Source: Paenibacillus sp. J23TS9 | Lineage (GTDB): Bacteria; Bacillota; Bacilli; Paenibacillales; Paenibacillaceae | Reading direction: 5' to 3' | NCBI RefSeq assembly: GCF_018403225.1 | Contig: NZ_BOSG01000002.1 | Coordinates: forward strand, 496,001-560,000 | Length of the DNA: 64,000 bases | Part shown: positions 35,811 through 45,397 of the stretch, piece after piece | Position numbering within the stretch: position 1 is the first letter of the stretch | How the letters are laid out: each line of letters starts with the position of its first letter | The notes under the pieces: model-generated | Seen by the model: only the letters and a program-made list of their open reading frames with translations | What the model was told of the DNA's origin: nothing | Database searches by the model: none | Program-made: the position numbers and the translations under genes

Positions 35811-35948
35811 AAAAAACCCTCCTGTTCCATTTCCGTATTTTAAGCTTTCCTTCATGCTACTACCGGCTGGGCAAAGCCTCCATTGAGTAGGTTGCGCTGG
35901 CATGTGTTTTTTTACGATGCACTCCGTCCTTTGCAAGGCAGTGACCAT

Positions 35949-35974
35949 AAAAAAGCCTGGCCCGCTGGCCAGAC
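35949..35974 (-). terminator. Intrinsic terminator after the second importer operon
   Basis: GTCTGGCC-AGCG-GGCCAGGC (35974-35955) followed by TTTTTT on the minus strand. It separates the importer genes (39119-36006) from the oxidoreductase-cupin/GH95 pair. Confidence 0.8.
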
Positions 35975-36005
35975 TCTTGCTGGAAAATTAAATGATCACC
36001 TTTCC

Positions 36006-36827
36006 CTACCCCTTGACCGCACCGGCGGCAATGCCATCGACGAAGTATTTTTGCAGCAAAATGTAAACCAAAATGCTCGGAATCGCGGCCATGAGCGAAC
36101 CGGCGGCGATCCAGCCGATCTGCGCGCTGTTTTCTCCGAAAAAACTGGACAGGGCCACCGTAATGGTACGCGAATCCGGCTTTTGCAGGAAAAAGAGCGA
36201 AAACTGATAGTCATTCCAGATTGAGTTGGCATTCATGATGACAATCGTGGCCGTAACCGGCTTTAAGAGCGGTAAAATGATGCGGAAAAACATGCCTGTC
36301 TTGGTCGCACCGTCGATCATTGCCGCCTCGTCCAGCTCCCGCGGAATCGTCCCGATGAAGCTTGTATAGAGGAAAATGGCCATCGACAGCTGAAAGGTCA
36401 CATGCAGCAGCACGATCCCGAAATAAGTGTTCATAAAGCCAATATCGACAAACAGCTTATACAGCGGTACCAGAATCGTAAGCGGCGGTACGATGAGTGC
36501 GCTGACGAAGATGCCGTACACCCACTTGTTCAACCTTGACTGGTAACGCGCTAGCGGGAAAGCCGCCAAGGAGCCAAAGATCAGAATCAGCACGACCGAC
36601 ATGACGGTGATCACACCGGTATTCAAAAAGGCTCTGCCCAGGTGGGCGTTCTGCCAGGCGCTTATAAAATTACCTGTGAACCCGTAACCTGGAAACAGCC
36701 ACTTAGAGCTCATATCCCTCAGATCTTTAAAAGAAACCGTCAGCAGGATGTAAAACGGGATGATATGCACCAGGGCCACCAAAAGGCCGATAACCGTATA
36801 AACAACCGTGCGTTTTCGCTGCTTCAT
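36006..36827 (-). CDS. Carbohydrate ABC transporter permease (MalG type)
   Basis: 273 residues, six helices, EAA loop ELDEAAMIDGATKTGMFFRIILPLL, C-terminus LLQKYFVDGIAAGAVKG. The start ATG 36827 overlaps the upstream permease stop (ATGA), giving coupled, equimolar translation. Confidence 0.93.
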   Translation of the reverse strand: MKQRKRTVVYTVIGLLVALVHIIPFYILLTVSFKDLRDMSSKWLFPGYGFTGNFISAWQNAHLGRAFLNTGVITVMSVVLILIFGSLAAFPLARYQSRLNKWVYGIFVSALIVPPLTILVPLYKLFVDIGFMNTYFGIVLLHVTFQLSMAIFLYTSFIGTIPRELDEAAMIDGATKTGMFFRIILPLLKPVTATIVIMNANSIWNDYQFSLFFLQKPDSRTITVALSSFFGENSAQIGWIAAGSLMAAIPSILVYILLQKYFVDGIAAGAVKG

Positions 36828-37750
36828 TGCGACAGCTCCTTTCTGCGCAGAAAGTACAGAGATGTCAGGCTGATGACGGTGATGAGCAGAAACATCAGAT
36901 TGCCCAGCGAAGCCGCGAGTCCGGCATCCTGGCGGGCAAAATACAGCTGATACATCATCGTGGACAGCGACGCGGAGGCGTATCCCGGTCCGCCGTTGGT
37001 CAGTGCTGCAATGACGTCGAACAGCTTCAGGCCGCCGATCAGATTAAGGATAATGCTGGTTGTCAGTGCCGGGGCAAGCAGCGGAAAGGTAATGTTCGCA
37101 AAGCGCTTCAACGGTGAGGCCCCGTCTATTTCAGCCGCTTCATAATAATCCTTGGAAATGCCCTGCAGGCCTGAGAGAAAAATCATCATCGCAATCCCCA
37201 GGAATTGATACGTATTAACAATCATAATAATCCAAACGTTTACCTTCGGGTCTGCCAGCAGATTAACCGGCTTGCCGGTAAAAGCCATAATGATATCGTT
37301 GATTGCCCCGCCATTATATTGAAGCAGGAAATACCAGATATATCCCATGATGATCGGACTGACAATCGCGGGAATATATACGATGACACGGACGAAGGTT
37401 TTGGCCTTGCCATGTTTATTCAGCAGCAGCGCGTACAAAAGCCCGAACATATTTTGAAAAAGCGTACTGCCGAGGCCGTAGATCAGCGTGTTGATAATGA
37501 CCGTGTGGACACGGCTGTCGGTCAGCATTCTTTTATAATTGTCGATCCCAATATAGTGCAGTGCCTGGGAGTAGCCATCCCAATCCGTAAAGGAAATCAG
37601 CAGCCCCCGGAAAAAGGGATAGTAGATAAATACAGCAAACAGCAGCAGAGCAGGCAGGTACATCCAGTTCAGCATCACCGGCGATTTTGCCAGACGCATG
37701 CCGGTCGTTCTGCGCGGCCTTGCTTTGGTGACAACAACGCTTGGTTTCAT
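36824..37750 (-). CDS. Carbohydrate ABC transporter permease (MalF type)
   Basis: 308 residues from ATG 37750 (GAGGAGCG upstream). Six helices; LISFTDWDGY and the EAA loop YYEAAEIDGASPLKRFANITFPLL; NGGPGYASASLSTMMYQLYF near the C-terminus. Partners with the MalG-type permease and the binding protein upstream. Confidence 0.92.
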   Translation of the reverse strand: MKPSVVVTKARPRRTTGMRLAKSPVMLNWMYLPALLLFAVFIYYPFFRGLLISFTDWDGYSQALHYIGIDNYKRMLTDSRVHTVIINTLIYGLGSTLFQNMFGLLYALLLNKHGKAKTFVRVIVYIPAIVSPIIMGYIWYFLLQYNGGAINDIIMAFTGKPVNLLADPKVNVWIIMIVNTYQFLGIAMMIFLSGLQGISKDYYEAAEIDGASPLKRFANITFPLLAPALTTSIILNLIGGLKLFDVIAALTNGGPGYASASLSTMMYQLYFARQDAGLAASLGNLMFLLITVISLTSLYFLRRKELSQ

Positions 37751-37817
37751 CTCTTCACGCTCCTCGCAAAACGGGCAAGGTGCGGGGCATGACCTCATGC
37801 CCCGCTGCCCCTGACGA

Positions 37818-39119
37818 TTATTTTTTGGACAGCCGCTCGACCTCGGTCTTCATCGATTCGCTGAACTGCTCCGGCGTCATGCGTCCGGCAAGCAGTTCGG
37901 TACCATTTTTGCAGAGAACATCCCACATGCCGTTTGGCAGATACACGCGGTCAAAGTATGGGAATACCCGGATATTCGCGTATTTTTCATAATAAGGGGT
38001 CAGCTCATGGTCTGTCTTAATATCCTTCAGTCCCGGAGGATTCTTCGATACGTTCGACAGCTTCGCCATATTGTCCGGTTTGGCAAAATACTGCAGCAGC
38101 TTCTTCGCCTCATCCAGATGCTTCGTGTCCTTCCATACCGCCAGTGTATTACGCTCCCCGCCCGCAAAGGTCGGTTCATCACCAGCCACCATCGACGGCA
38201 CCGGCATAATACCGATTTTCATATCCGGTGCGATCGCATGTACGGAATCCATAAATGCCGGACCGACAAGTGCAAAGGTTACCTTGCCTGCAGCAAAAGC
38301 GGCCGGAAGATCGCTGCGCTTGGCGGTCAGCACATCTTCATTAATTAGTCCTTTTTTCTGGAGATCCACCAGGCTTTGTGCCAGCGGCGTAATATGAGTC
38401 CAATCGAAATTGCCGTTTAGGAGCGCATCCGCATCGTTATTCTTGGCTGTAATCAGGAGTGGATTCGCAAAATTGTCCAGATACTGGCCGATCATGCTAT
38501 CATCTATGCCGGACATATAGAACGGATTCGTTTTGCCGCCGCTTTCCTTCTTGATCTTCTCCCCGGCAGCTATCAGCTCATCAAACGTGTTTGGCACCTG
38601 AATGCCATACTGCTCGAGCATATCCACGTTATACAGCAGGCCATCCTTCGCTTCAGTGAGCACTAATGCGTAGACCTTCCCATCCTTGTCAGTCACAACA
38701 TCGCGGATCGTATCGGTCAGCTGGGAAGCCCAAGGCTCATCCCGCAGATCAGCGAGGTAATCACCGTAACGGAGCTTCGCCCAGCCATGGGTATCGAATA
38801 TATCGGGCAGGTCGTTCGCAGCCATTTTGACCTTCATGGTGTTCTCGTAGCCCGTGCTGTCAAACTGCAGGTTCACGCTTATATCGGGATTTTCTTTCGT
38901 AAAGCCATCCACGATTTCACGGTAAGCCTGGGTCAGTGATTCATCCGAAATGTTCACCATCATCGACAACGTGGTTTTCGCCTTGCCCGAGCCGATTTTG
39001 CCGGAGCCCGTTTCGGTGTTCCCACTGCCGGTACTCCCGCTGTCGGGACGTGATGAGCAGCCGCTTGCCATGATGATGAGAATTGCCAGAGTCATGAACC
39101 AAAATGCGCGTGTTCTCAT
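37818..39119 (-). CDS. Sugar-binding lipoprotein of the second importer
   Basis: 433 residues. Signal peptide with lipobox IMASGCSS, then a Ser/Gly/Thr-rich linker and a family 1-type binding fold (ENPDISVNLQFDSTGYENTMKVKMAANDLPDIFDTHGWAK). RBS GAGGTGG. A different subfamily from the two Lpl-type proteins in this window. First gene of the operon 39119-36006, divergent from a YesM/YesN pair that probably controls it. Confidence 0.93.
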   Translation of the reverse strand: MRTRAFWFMTLAILIIMASGCSSRPDSGSTGSGNTETGSGKIGSGKAKTTLSMMVNISDESLTQAYREIVDGFTKENPDISVNLQFDSTGYENTMKVKMAANDLPDIFDTHGWAKLRYGDYLADLRDEPWASQLTDTIRDVVTDKDGKVYALVLTEAKDGLLYNVDMLEQYGIQVPNTFDELIAAGEKIKKESGGKTNPFYMSGIDDSMIGQYLDNFANPLLITAKNNDADALLNGNFDWTHITPLAQSLVDLQKKGLINEDVLTAKRSDLPAAFAAGKVTFALVGPAFMDSVHAIAPDMKIGIMPVPSMVAGDEPTFAGGERNTLAVWKDTKHLDEAKKLLQYFAKPDNMAKLSNVSKNPPGLKDIKTDHELTPYYEKYANIRVFPYFDRVYLPNGMWDVLCKNGTELLAGRMTPEQFSESMKTEVERLSKK

Positions 39120-39195
39120 ATACCCACCTCTTCATTTTCTGATTTGAAAATTAACGTGTACGCCACTCCTTTTTACAGATTTAGCTTATCACACG

Positions 39196-39241
39196 TAAAA
39201 GCGCTTACAAATGACCCATTCCTACGATGAAAGCGCTATTT
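39196..39241. promoter_or_regulatory. Tandem cre-like sites between divergent importer and kinase genes
   Basis: TAAAAGCGCTTACA (39196-39209, 13 of 14 positions) and TGAAAGCGCTATTT (39228-39241, 12 of 14) lie 77-122 bases upstream of the binding-protein start and 85-130 bases upstream of the kinase start. They are well placed to couple both to carbon catabolite control. Confidence 0.6.
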
Positions 39242-39325
39242 TCTATCTATTGCCTAAGCCCTTTCCTTCAAGTACAATGAGAACCATTAACTTTGCCCAG
39301 ACCGAGCAAACGGAGGTAGTTCGCG

Positions 39326-41092
39326 TTGAAAAACAGAGCCTTGTCCATCCGTTCCAAGCTGATGATTCTCTTCTCCGTCACCATCTTGTTCCCCGTCCTG
39401 ATTATTGCTTATGTGATGCCTGCCTATTATACGAAGCTGCTAACGACAGAGACCGAAAAGCTGACCGAGTCGACGCTTGTGGGCTTGACCAGTAATATCC
39501 AATACTATCTGGATGAACTCGAGCGCGTGACGACCATTCCGTACAACTACAATGAAGTAATGTATGCCCTGAAAATCCGTTCAGCAGGCATTTACAAAAC
39601 ATCCGATAGTTATACAAAATACAAAGCCGATTACGCACTTTACAACACACTGCCTAGTGTGCTCGAAAACATGCATAAGGAGATTCTGGGTACGCTGCTG
39701 CTGCCGCTGGACGGGTCGATCTTTTATAAAGACAGCCGTTCGACGCTATATGCAGCCCGCAGTGATTATCCGTATACCGAACAGGATTGGTACAAAGAGG
39801 CGGTCAAGGCCGAGGGTAAAGCTACCTTTGTCCGGGTCCATCCCCAGGATTATTTGAAGCTCGACCAGGTGCAGAGCGTATTCTCAGTGGCCCGGCTCAT
39901 TCGGGATATGGATTCCCGGAAGCCGATTGCCGTCATCATGGCCGACGCAGACACGGTTGTGATTGACCGGATTGTGCGCCAGCTGATCAGCAATGATTCT
40001 GTCGTGGTCATCACAGATAAGAACGGGCAGCTTGTATACGCAAGCAGTGACGTTCCGGCCGAAACATTGAAGGAACTATCGAAACCCTCTGCCACCATAG
40101 ATTATTATGGAGAACCCTATGTCCAGGTGTCCAAAACGGTTCCCTCGAGCTCCTGGAAGGTGACCTCCCTCATACCGCAAAGCCGTTTCACCGATAAGGT
40201 CCGGTGGATGCATACGACAGGGCTTATTTTTGCTTCAGGCGGATTGATCCTGACCTTATTCGTGTTCCTGGCATACTCACGCAAGCTGCTGACCCCGTTC
40301 CGCGAAATGATACTGGTCATGCGGCATGTGCAGCGCGGCGATATGACAAGGCGGGTGGATATCCACGGCAAGGATGAGATTGCGGAGCTTGGGAGCGCGC
40401 TGAACCGGATGATCCGGCAGCTGGATGATATGGTGATCAGTGAATACCGCGCCAAGCTGAAGCAGCAGGATGCCGAAATGCAGGCGTTGCAATCGCAAAT
40501 CAAGCCGCATTTTCTGTACAACACGCTGAATGGCTTCATCGGGCTGAACCGCAGGCGTGACCACGATACGCTAGACCGGGCAATCCGTTCACTGAGCGGA
40601 CTGCTCCGATATATTTTATCTTCCGATACGACGATCACCCTCGCGGAAGAATTCGAAATTATCCGTAAGTATGCGGATCTGCAATCCATGCGCTTTCAGG
40701 ATCGCCTCACCTTCCATTTTGCGCTGGACGAAAGGCTGGAGGGTCTGAAAATTCCCAAACTGCTGCTGCAGCCCCTCGTGGAGAATTCAGTCGTCCATGG
40801 CTGTGAGCCGTGCGAGCATCCCTGCCTCATTGAAGTGAACGCGGCGCTTCAGTGGGAGAACGGACAGCCGCGAGCCGTCATCCGTGTGACGGATAACGGT
40901 GCCGGGTTTGAGCCTGCGGCGCTGCGGAGCCGGGATCGCGTCGGTATGCGGAATGTTGAGGAGCGTCTTTCCCTTTCATACCGCGGGGTATCCAGCTTCA
41001 AGGTTCGAAGCACTCCAAATCTCGGGACCCTGATTACCATTACCATTGATCTGCAGGAGGAGGGATTGGGATATGAACATCATAGTGGCTGA
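39326..41092 (+). CDS. YesM-type sensor histidine kinase
   Basis: 588 residues starting at a TTG (39326) behind GGAGGT. TM helix about 13-33, extracellular Cache-like domain, TM near 295-315, HAMP, then LQSQIKPHFLYNTLNGFIG (His) and an ATPase domain (PLVENSVVHGCEP, DNGAGFEP). Divergent from the binding protein of the second importer. Its 3' end overlaps the regulator gene by 20 bases. Confidence 0.93.
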   Translation: MKNRALSIRSKLMILFSVTILFPVLIIAYVMPAYYTKLLTTETEKLTESTLVGLTSNIQYYLDELERVTTIPYNYNEVMYALKIRSAGIYKTSDSYTKYKADYALYNTLPSVLENMHKEILGTLLLPLDGSIFYKDSRSTLYAARSDYPYTEQDWYKEAVKAEGKATFVRVHPQDYLKLDQVQSVFSVARLIRDMDSRKPIAVIMADADTVVIDRIVRQLISNDSVVVITDKNGQLVYASSDVPAETLKELSKPSATIDYYGEPYVQVSKTVPSSSWKVTSLIPQSRFTDKVRWMHTTGLIFASGGLILTLFVFLAYSRKLLTPFREMILVMRHVQRGDMTRRVDIHGKDEIAELGSALNRMIRQLDDMVISEYRAKLKQQDAEMQALQSQIKPHFLYNTLNGFIGLNRRRDHDTLDRAIRSLSGLLRYILSSDTTITLAEEFEIIRKYADLQSMRFQDRLTFHFALDERLEGLKIPKLLLQPLVENSVVHGCEPCEHPCLIEVNAALQWENGQPRAVIRVTDNGAGFEPAALRSRDRVGMRNVEERLSLSYRGVSSFKVRSTPNLGTLITITIDLQEEGLGYEHHSG

Positions 41093-42563
41093 CGATGAAA
41101 TGCTGGCACGGGAAACGCTCGTTGGTATTCTTGAGGATATCCATGCGGATCTTGAAATCCGTGAGGCTGGAAATGGGCAGGAACTGATCGAGTTGGTTCG
41201 GCAGAAACAGCCGGATGTTGCCTTCGTCGATATCCGCATGCCAGGCAAAAGCGGGCTTGAAGCGATCAAGGAAGCCTTGCCCTTAGCGCCGTCGACTCAG
41301 TGGGTTATGCTCACCGGCTATGCAGAATTTGAATATGCCCGGGAAGCCATACAGCTGGGTGCCGTCAATTATCTGCTCAAACCTGCTGATCCGGAGCTGG
41401 TACAGAATATTCTGAGACAGGCAAAAGCCAAAGCAGGCCAGGACTGCCTCTCGCACTGCCGGGAATTCGAATCGCAGATGGTGTCCATCTTTCATAATCA
41501 GAGCCAGCCGGAGCAAACGCTGCCTAGTCCAGGCCTCGCCGGAGAGCGTTGGCTCGCTGTCATCATCTATGAGGATACGGCGGCACAGGCCGGGGAGAAT
41601 TGCGTGGCGCAAGCCTCTGTGCCGCAAATCCTGCGTGAGCTAATCAACGAACATTGCTCGAAAGAACTGATGCTCGCTCTGGTTACTCTTGGGAAGAAGG
41701 GGCATATCTTCATCGGCAAAACATCCACGGAAAAGGAGCGCCGCAGCCTTCTTCGCCTGCCGGAACGAATCATGGAATGTACCCGGCAGCAATCCACCGC
41801 CTTCCGTCTCCTGACTTGGATGCAAACGAAGGAACATGCCGCGCTGGCTCCACTGCGGGACGAGGTAGCCTTGCTGAGATCGTTATCCTTCCTGCGTAGT
41901 GTCGCAGACAGCTCCGTTCTCTTAAGCCTGAGCGACCTGGAGCTGCTTGGGGCCGATCCCAATTACACCAAAACCGGTAAGATCGCAGCCAGCCTGGCAC
42001 AGGCTTACCAGGATGGGGACTATGTTACGTTCATCAGCAGCTGTGAAAAGCTTCAGACCCGGTATTCAAGCGAGCCTTTTCTCCCTCCAAATATGGAAGA
42101 GCGGCTTGTCGCCTATCTCCGCTGTATCCTTGGGCCGGATTCGACCATTGAACTGCATCCGGATACCGGCTGGCTGGAGCAGCTGCCGCAAGCTGCAGGC
42201 TCCTTCCTCCTGAAGAGAAAATCCGCCGAAGAACCGGGCAGGCAGGATTGGCTGGATGCGGTCATCCGCTACTTGGAAGTGAATTTCTGCGGTGATATTA
42301 CCGTTGCGGGGATCGCGGAACGATTTCAGGTATCCCCCAACCATCTGAGCACCCACTTTCATAAAAAAATGGGTGTGACCTTCATTCAATACGTTACCCG
42401 CCTGCGGATGCTGAAAGCGCAGGAGCTGCTGTCCAGACCCGGAATGAAGGTCAATGAAGCCGCGGAGCATGTCGGTTACTATAGCACGCGCCATTTCACG
42501 AATCTGTTCAAGGAAAACGTGGGCTGCTACCCTTCCGAATTCAGTAAAAAACATCAGCGATAA
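41073..42563 (+). CDS. YesN-type response regulator with AraC DNA-binding domain
   Basis: 496 residues from ATG 41073 with AGGAGGAGGG inside the kinase gene. Receiver with Asp53 (FVDIRMPGKSG), a long middle region, and two C-terminal helix-turn-helix motifs (VAGIAERFQVSPNHLSTHFHK and VNEAAEHVGYYSTRHFTNLFK). Likely activator of the divergent importer and of the downstream fucosidase genes. Confidence 0.93.
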   Translation: MNIIVADDEMLARETLVGILEDIHADLEIREAGNGQELIELVRQKQPDVAFVDIRMPGKSGLEAIKEALPLAPSTQWVMLTGYAEFEYAREAIQLGAVNYLLKPADPELVQNILRQAKAKAGQDCLSHCREFESQMVSIFHNQSQPEQTLPSPGLAGERWLAVIIYEDTAAQAGENCVAQASVPQILRELINEHCSKELMLALVTLGKKGHIFIGKTSTEKERRSLLRLPERIMECTRQQSTAFRLLTWMQTKEHAALAPLRDEVALLRSLSFLRSVADSSVLLSLSDLELLGADPNYTKTGKIAASLAQAYQDGDYVTFISSCEKLQTRYSSEPFLPPNMEERLVAYLRCILGPDSTIELHPDTGWLEQLPQAAGSFLLKRKSAEEPGRQDWLDAVIRYLEVNFCGDITVAGIAERFQVSPNHLSTHFHKKMGVTFIQYVTRLRMLKAQELLSRPGMKVNEAAEHVGYYSTRHFTNLFKENVGCYPSEFSKKHQR

Positions 42564-42597
42564 ACCCATGTGTGATGGCCTTATTTTTATGCAGCAT

Positions 42598-42637
42598 GAA
42601 AAGCCCCTGCCTTCTTCAGAATGCGAAGGCAGGGGCT
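42598..42637. terminator. Terminator between convergent yesN-type and GH4 genes
   Basis: Perfect 13-bp stem AGCCCCTGCCTTC / GAAGGCAGGGGCT (42602-42614, 42625-42637). The T-run is on the minus-strand side (TTTTCATG), so it mainly ends the GH4 transcript. Confidence 0.8.
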
Positions 42638-42690
42638 AATTAACTTCAATGACCTGGTAGGCTACAGCAGCGTAACCCAGCAGACAACCT

Positions 42691-43989
42691 TTATTTAAAC
42701 TCCGGCAACCAGCTGCCGTGAGCTTCGATCAGATCATCGCACAGCGCCACGATGTCATCCAGCGACAGCTCTGCAGCTGTATGCGGATCGAGCATGGCGG
42801 CATGGTAGATATGCTCTTTTTTGCCTGTTATAGCCGCTTCAATGGTAAGCAGCTGTGTATTGATATTCGTGCGGTTGAGCGCGGCCAGCTGCGGCGGCAG
42901 ATCACCCACAAAGGTCGGGGAGATACCCGAGCGGTCCACGAGACACGGAACCTCAACGCAGGCTTCCTTCGGCAGGTTCGTGATAAGACCGGTGTTCATG
43001 ACGTTGCCGCCGATTTTGAACGGTACATTCGTTTCCATGGCTTCCATGATATAAGATGCATATTCCTTAGAACGCGCATGTTCGATATTCTCGCTGGCAA
43101 AAATCTTTTCGCGCATTTCCTTCCAACCGTTAATCTGGTTAACGCAGCGGCGCGGATATTCATCAAGCGGAATATTGTATTTTTCGATCAGCTCAGGATA
43201 GTTTTTCTTAATAAAATAAGGATGATATTCAGCGTTATGCTCGGACGATTCCGTTACATAATAGCCAAAGCGGAGCATCAGCTCGAAGCGAACCATATCG
43301 TGATGCTTCTCCTTCTGCTTCTCGACAGCACGGCGCTTGATTTCCGGATAGAGATCCACCCCGTCCTTCTTCACCTCAAGCAGCCAAGCCATATGGTTGA
43401 TACCGGCGATTTTCGATTCCACGCCTGTTTGATCCATGTCCAGCGCCTTGAACAGTTCGGATACGCAGTGCTGCACGCTGTGGCAGAGACCGACGGTCTT
43501 GATGCCGCCCACAGTGTTCATCACATTGGTGAGAACTGCCATCGGATTGGTGTAGTTGAGGAACTGCGCATCAGGGCATACCTCCTGCATGTCTCTGGCA
43601 AAATCGAGCATCACCGGAATCGTCCGCAGGTTCCGGAAAATGCCGCCGATTCCGAGCGTGTCGGCAATCGTTTGGCGCAGGCCGTATTTTTTCGGAATCT
43701 CAAAATCAGTAATAGTACATGGATCATAGCCGCCCACCTGAATGGCATTGATGACGTACTTGGCACCTCTTAAAGCTTCCTTACGGTCGCTATAAGCCTT
43801 AATGACACATGTGCTGCCCAGTGTGTTCTTAATGCTGCTCAGAAGCCGCTCGGAATCCTGCAGACGCTCCGGATCAATATCGAACAAGGCAAGCTCAAAG
43901 CCCTGCAAAGCTGGTGTCGACATCACATCACCAAGCACATTTTTAACAAACACAGTGCTTCCCGCACCGATAAACGTAATTTTGGACAT
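42691..43989 (-). CDS. melA: GH4 alpha-galactosidase, NAD- and Mn-dependent (MelA type)
   Basis: 432 residues. Rossmann start KITFIGAGSTVF, then VGGYDPCTITDFEIPKKYGLRQT, NYTNPMAVLTNVMN, and the catalytic/metal region GLCHSVQHC and INHMAWLLE. The CHSVQ motif favours alpha-galactosidase over alpha-glucosidase in this family. Cytoplasmic. Divergent from an AraC-type regulator, the usual arrangement for melibiose or raffinose use, though no transporter is adjacent; the importer next door might serve. Confidence 0.88.
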   Translation of the reverse strand: MSKITFIGAGSTVFVKNVLGDVMSTPALQGFELALFDIDPERLQDSERLLSSIKNTLGSTCVIKAYSDRKEALRGAKYVINAIQVGGYDPCTITDFEIPKKYGLRQTIADTLGIGGIFRNLRTIPVMLDFARDMQEVCPDAQFLNYTNPMAVLTNVMNTVGGIKTVGLCHSVQHCVSELFKALDMDQTGVESKIAGINHMAWLLEVKKDGVDLYPEIKRRAVEKQKEKHHDMVRFELMLRFGYYVTESSEHNAEYHPYFIKKNYPELIEKYNIPLDEYPRRCVNQINGWKEMREKIFASENIEHARSKEYASYIMEAMETNVPFKIGGNVMNTGLITNLPKEACVEVPCLVDRSGISPTFVGDLPPQLAALNRTNINTQLLTIEAAITGKKEHIYHAAMLDPHTAAELSLDDIVALCDDLIEAHGSWLPEFK

Positions 43990-44135
43990 GAATGATAACC
44001 TTCCTTTCGGATTGGCTTGAATTTGATTCTAACTATACCCCTCATGCCGCGAGGCGAACATGGAGCAAACCCAGCATTACATGTCATAATCCCATTTACG
44101 TATCCGCTTTCAGACGGGAAATATGCCATTTTGCC

Positions 44136-44144
44136 TGTTATAAT
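44136..44144 (+). promoter_or_regulatory. Extended -10 promoter of the AraC regulator
   Basis: TGTTATAAT is a perfect extended -10 element, 42 bases before the ATG. No strong -35 was seen, which is usual for this class. Confidence 0.55.
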
Positions 44145-44185
44145 ATGTAGTAAAGCTTGCTGAGAACAAAGGAGATGCCATTTCC

Positions 44186-45019
44186 ATGGTTCGTATCAAT
44201 GTCAACTACAGCACTCCCGCTATGCAGGGTCAGATGGATCTGAATTTGCTGTTTTTCGGTTTGGAGGAATGTCTGCCGAGGCATACCTGGGGGCCGGGTC
44301 TTCGTGATGCGTATATTTTGCACTACATCCACAGCGGCCGGGGCGTATTCCACACAAGTGAGACGGTGTATGAGCTGGAGGCGGGACAGGGTTTTGTCAT
44401 TCTTCCGGATACGCTTGTCCATTACAGTGCCGATGAATCCGACCCTTGGACGTATTCTTGGATCGGCTTTAAAGGCCTCAATGCAAAGTCGCTGCTGCAG
44501 CGGGCACAGATTAGCGCCGAACGGCCGGTGTTCACAGGACTGCCCGCAAGCAGCTTCGACAGCTTTTATGAAGAACTGAAGTCAGCCAGCCACGACCGCG
44601 GCAGCGACGTGCTCAGCCAGAGCATCCTGTACCGCATTCTTGCCGATCTGATCCGCTGTTCTCCCGAACCGGAAACCGGCCACAAGCCGCAGTACTCCCG
44701 GGAAGGCTACATCCGCAAGGCTATTGAATATATGGAAAGCAGCTACAGCCAAAAGGTTACCGTGCTCGATATTGCCCGTTCGGTCGGCCTCGACCGCACC
44801 TACCTGTCCGGCCTGTTCAAGGACAAATTCGGGGTTTCGCTGCAAACCTTTCTGCTGGAATACCGGATGAACCGTGCTACAGATTTGCTGAGAAATCCCG
44901 AGCTTTCTGTCAGTGATATCTCCCGTTCGGTAGGATATAATGATCCGTTTCTGTTCTCCAAAATGTTCAAAAAAGTGATTGGCTCGTCTCCACGAAAGTA
45001 TAGAGAAACACAGATTTAG
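44186..45019 (+). CDS. AraC-family regulator, probable melibiose/raffinose operon activator
   Basis: 277 residues: N-terminal cupin-type sugar-binding domain (residues 1-160; ILHYIHSGRGVFHT, ELEAGQGFVILPDT) and a C-terminal AraC domain (VLDIARSVGLDRTYLSGLFKDKFG and VSDISRSVGYNDPFLFSKMFKKVIGSSPRKYR). MsmR/RafR-like. Likely activates the divergent GH4 gene when alpha-galactosides are present. Confidence 0.9.
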   Translation: MVRINVNYSTPAMQGQMDLNLLFFGLEECLPRHTWGPGLRDAYILHYIHSGRGVFHTSETVYELEAGQGFVILPDTLVHYSADESDPWTYSWIGFKGLNAKSLLQRAQISAERPVFTGLPASSFDSFYEELKSASHDRGSDVLSQSILYRILADLIRCSPEPETGHKPQYSREGYIRKAIEYMESSYSQKVTVLDIARSVGLDRTYLSGLFKDKFGVSLQTFLLEYRMNRATDLLRNPELSVSDISRSVGYNDPFLFSKMFKKVIGSSPRKYRETQI

Positions 45020-45064
45020 ACAAGCCCGGCCTTTTTTCAAAACAGAAAATGTGTATCGACGACG

Positions 45065-45397
45065 TTACCGGCCCGAATTTGATTTCGCTAATTTGGTGAC
45101 GATCGGGGAACGTTTGGTATGCTGCGGGAGCGTGTGACTATGGCTTGCCACCGCATAGGCTGACAGCTTCAGTTTCTTTTCCTTTGGTTTGCTCTTTTCC
45201 TGTATACCTTTGATTTGCGGCTTATTGCTACTCTCCAATTTGTTAACATAACGCAGACGGCCTTTATCCAGGATTTCCTCCGCCCGTTTCGTGTACAACG
45301 ATATTTCCAGTCTTGTTCTTGCTTCTCTGATCATTTGCTTCAGCCTGTTATATTCATTGATTTCGTCATTCGTTAGCGTAATCTTTCCAAGGGTCAT
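45065..45397 (-). CDS. Hypothetical basic protein
   Basis: 110 residues. The N-terminal half is helical (EINEYNRLKQMIREARTRLEISLYTKRAEEIL) and probably forms a coiled coil; the C-terminal half is Lys/Ser-rich and disordered. It overlaps the upstream gene by four bases (ATGA). No family recognised. Confidence 0.6.
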   Translation of the reverse strand: MTLGKITLTNDEINEYNRLKQMIREARTRLEISLYTKRAEEILDKGRLRYVNKLESSNKPQIKGIQEKSKPKEKKLKLSAYAVASHSHTLPQHTKRSPIVTKLAKSNSGR

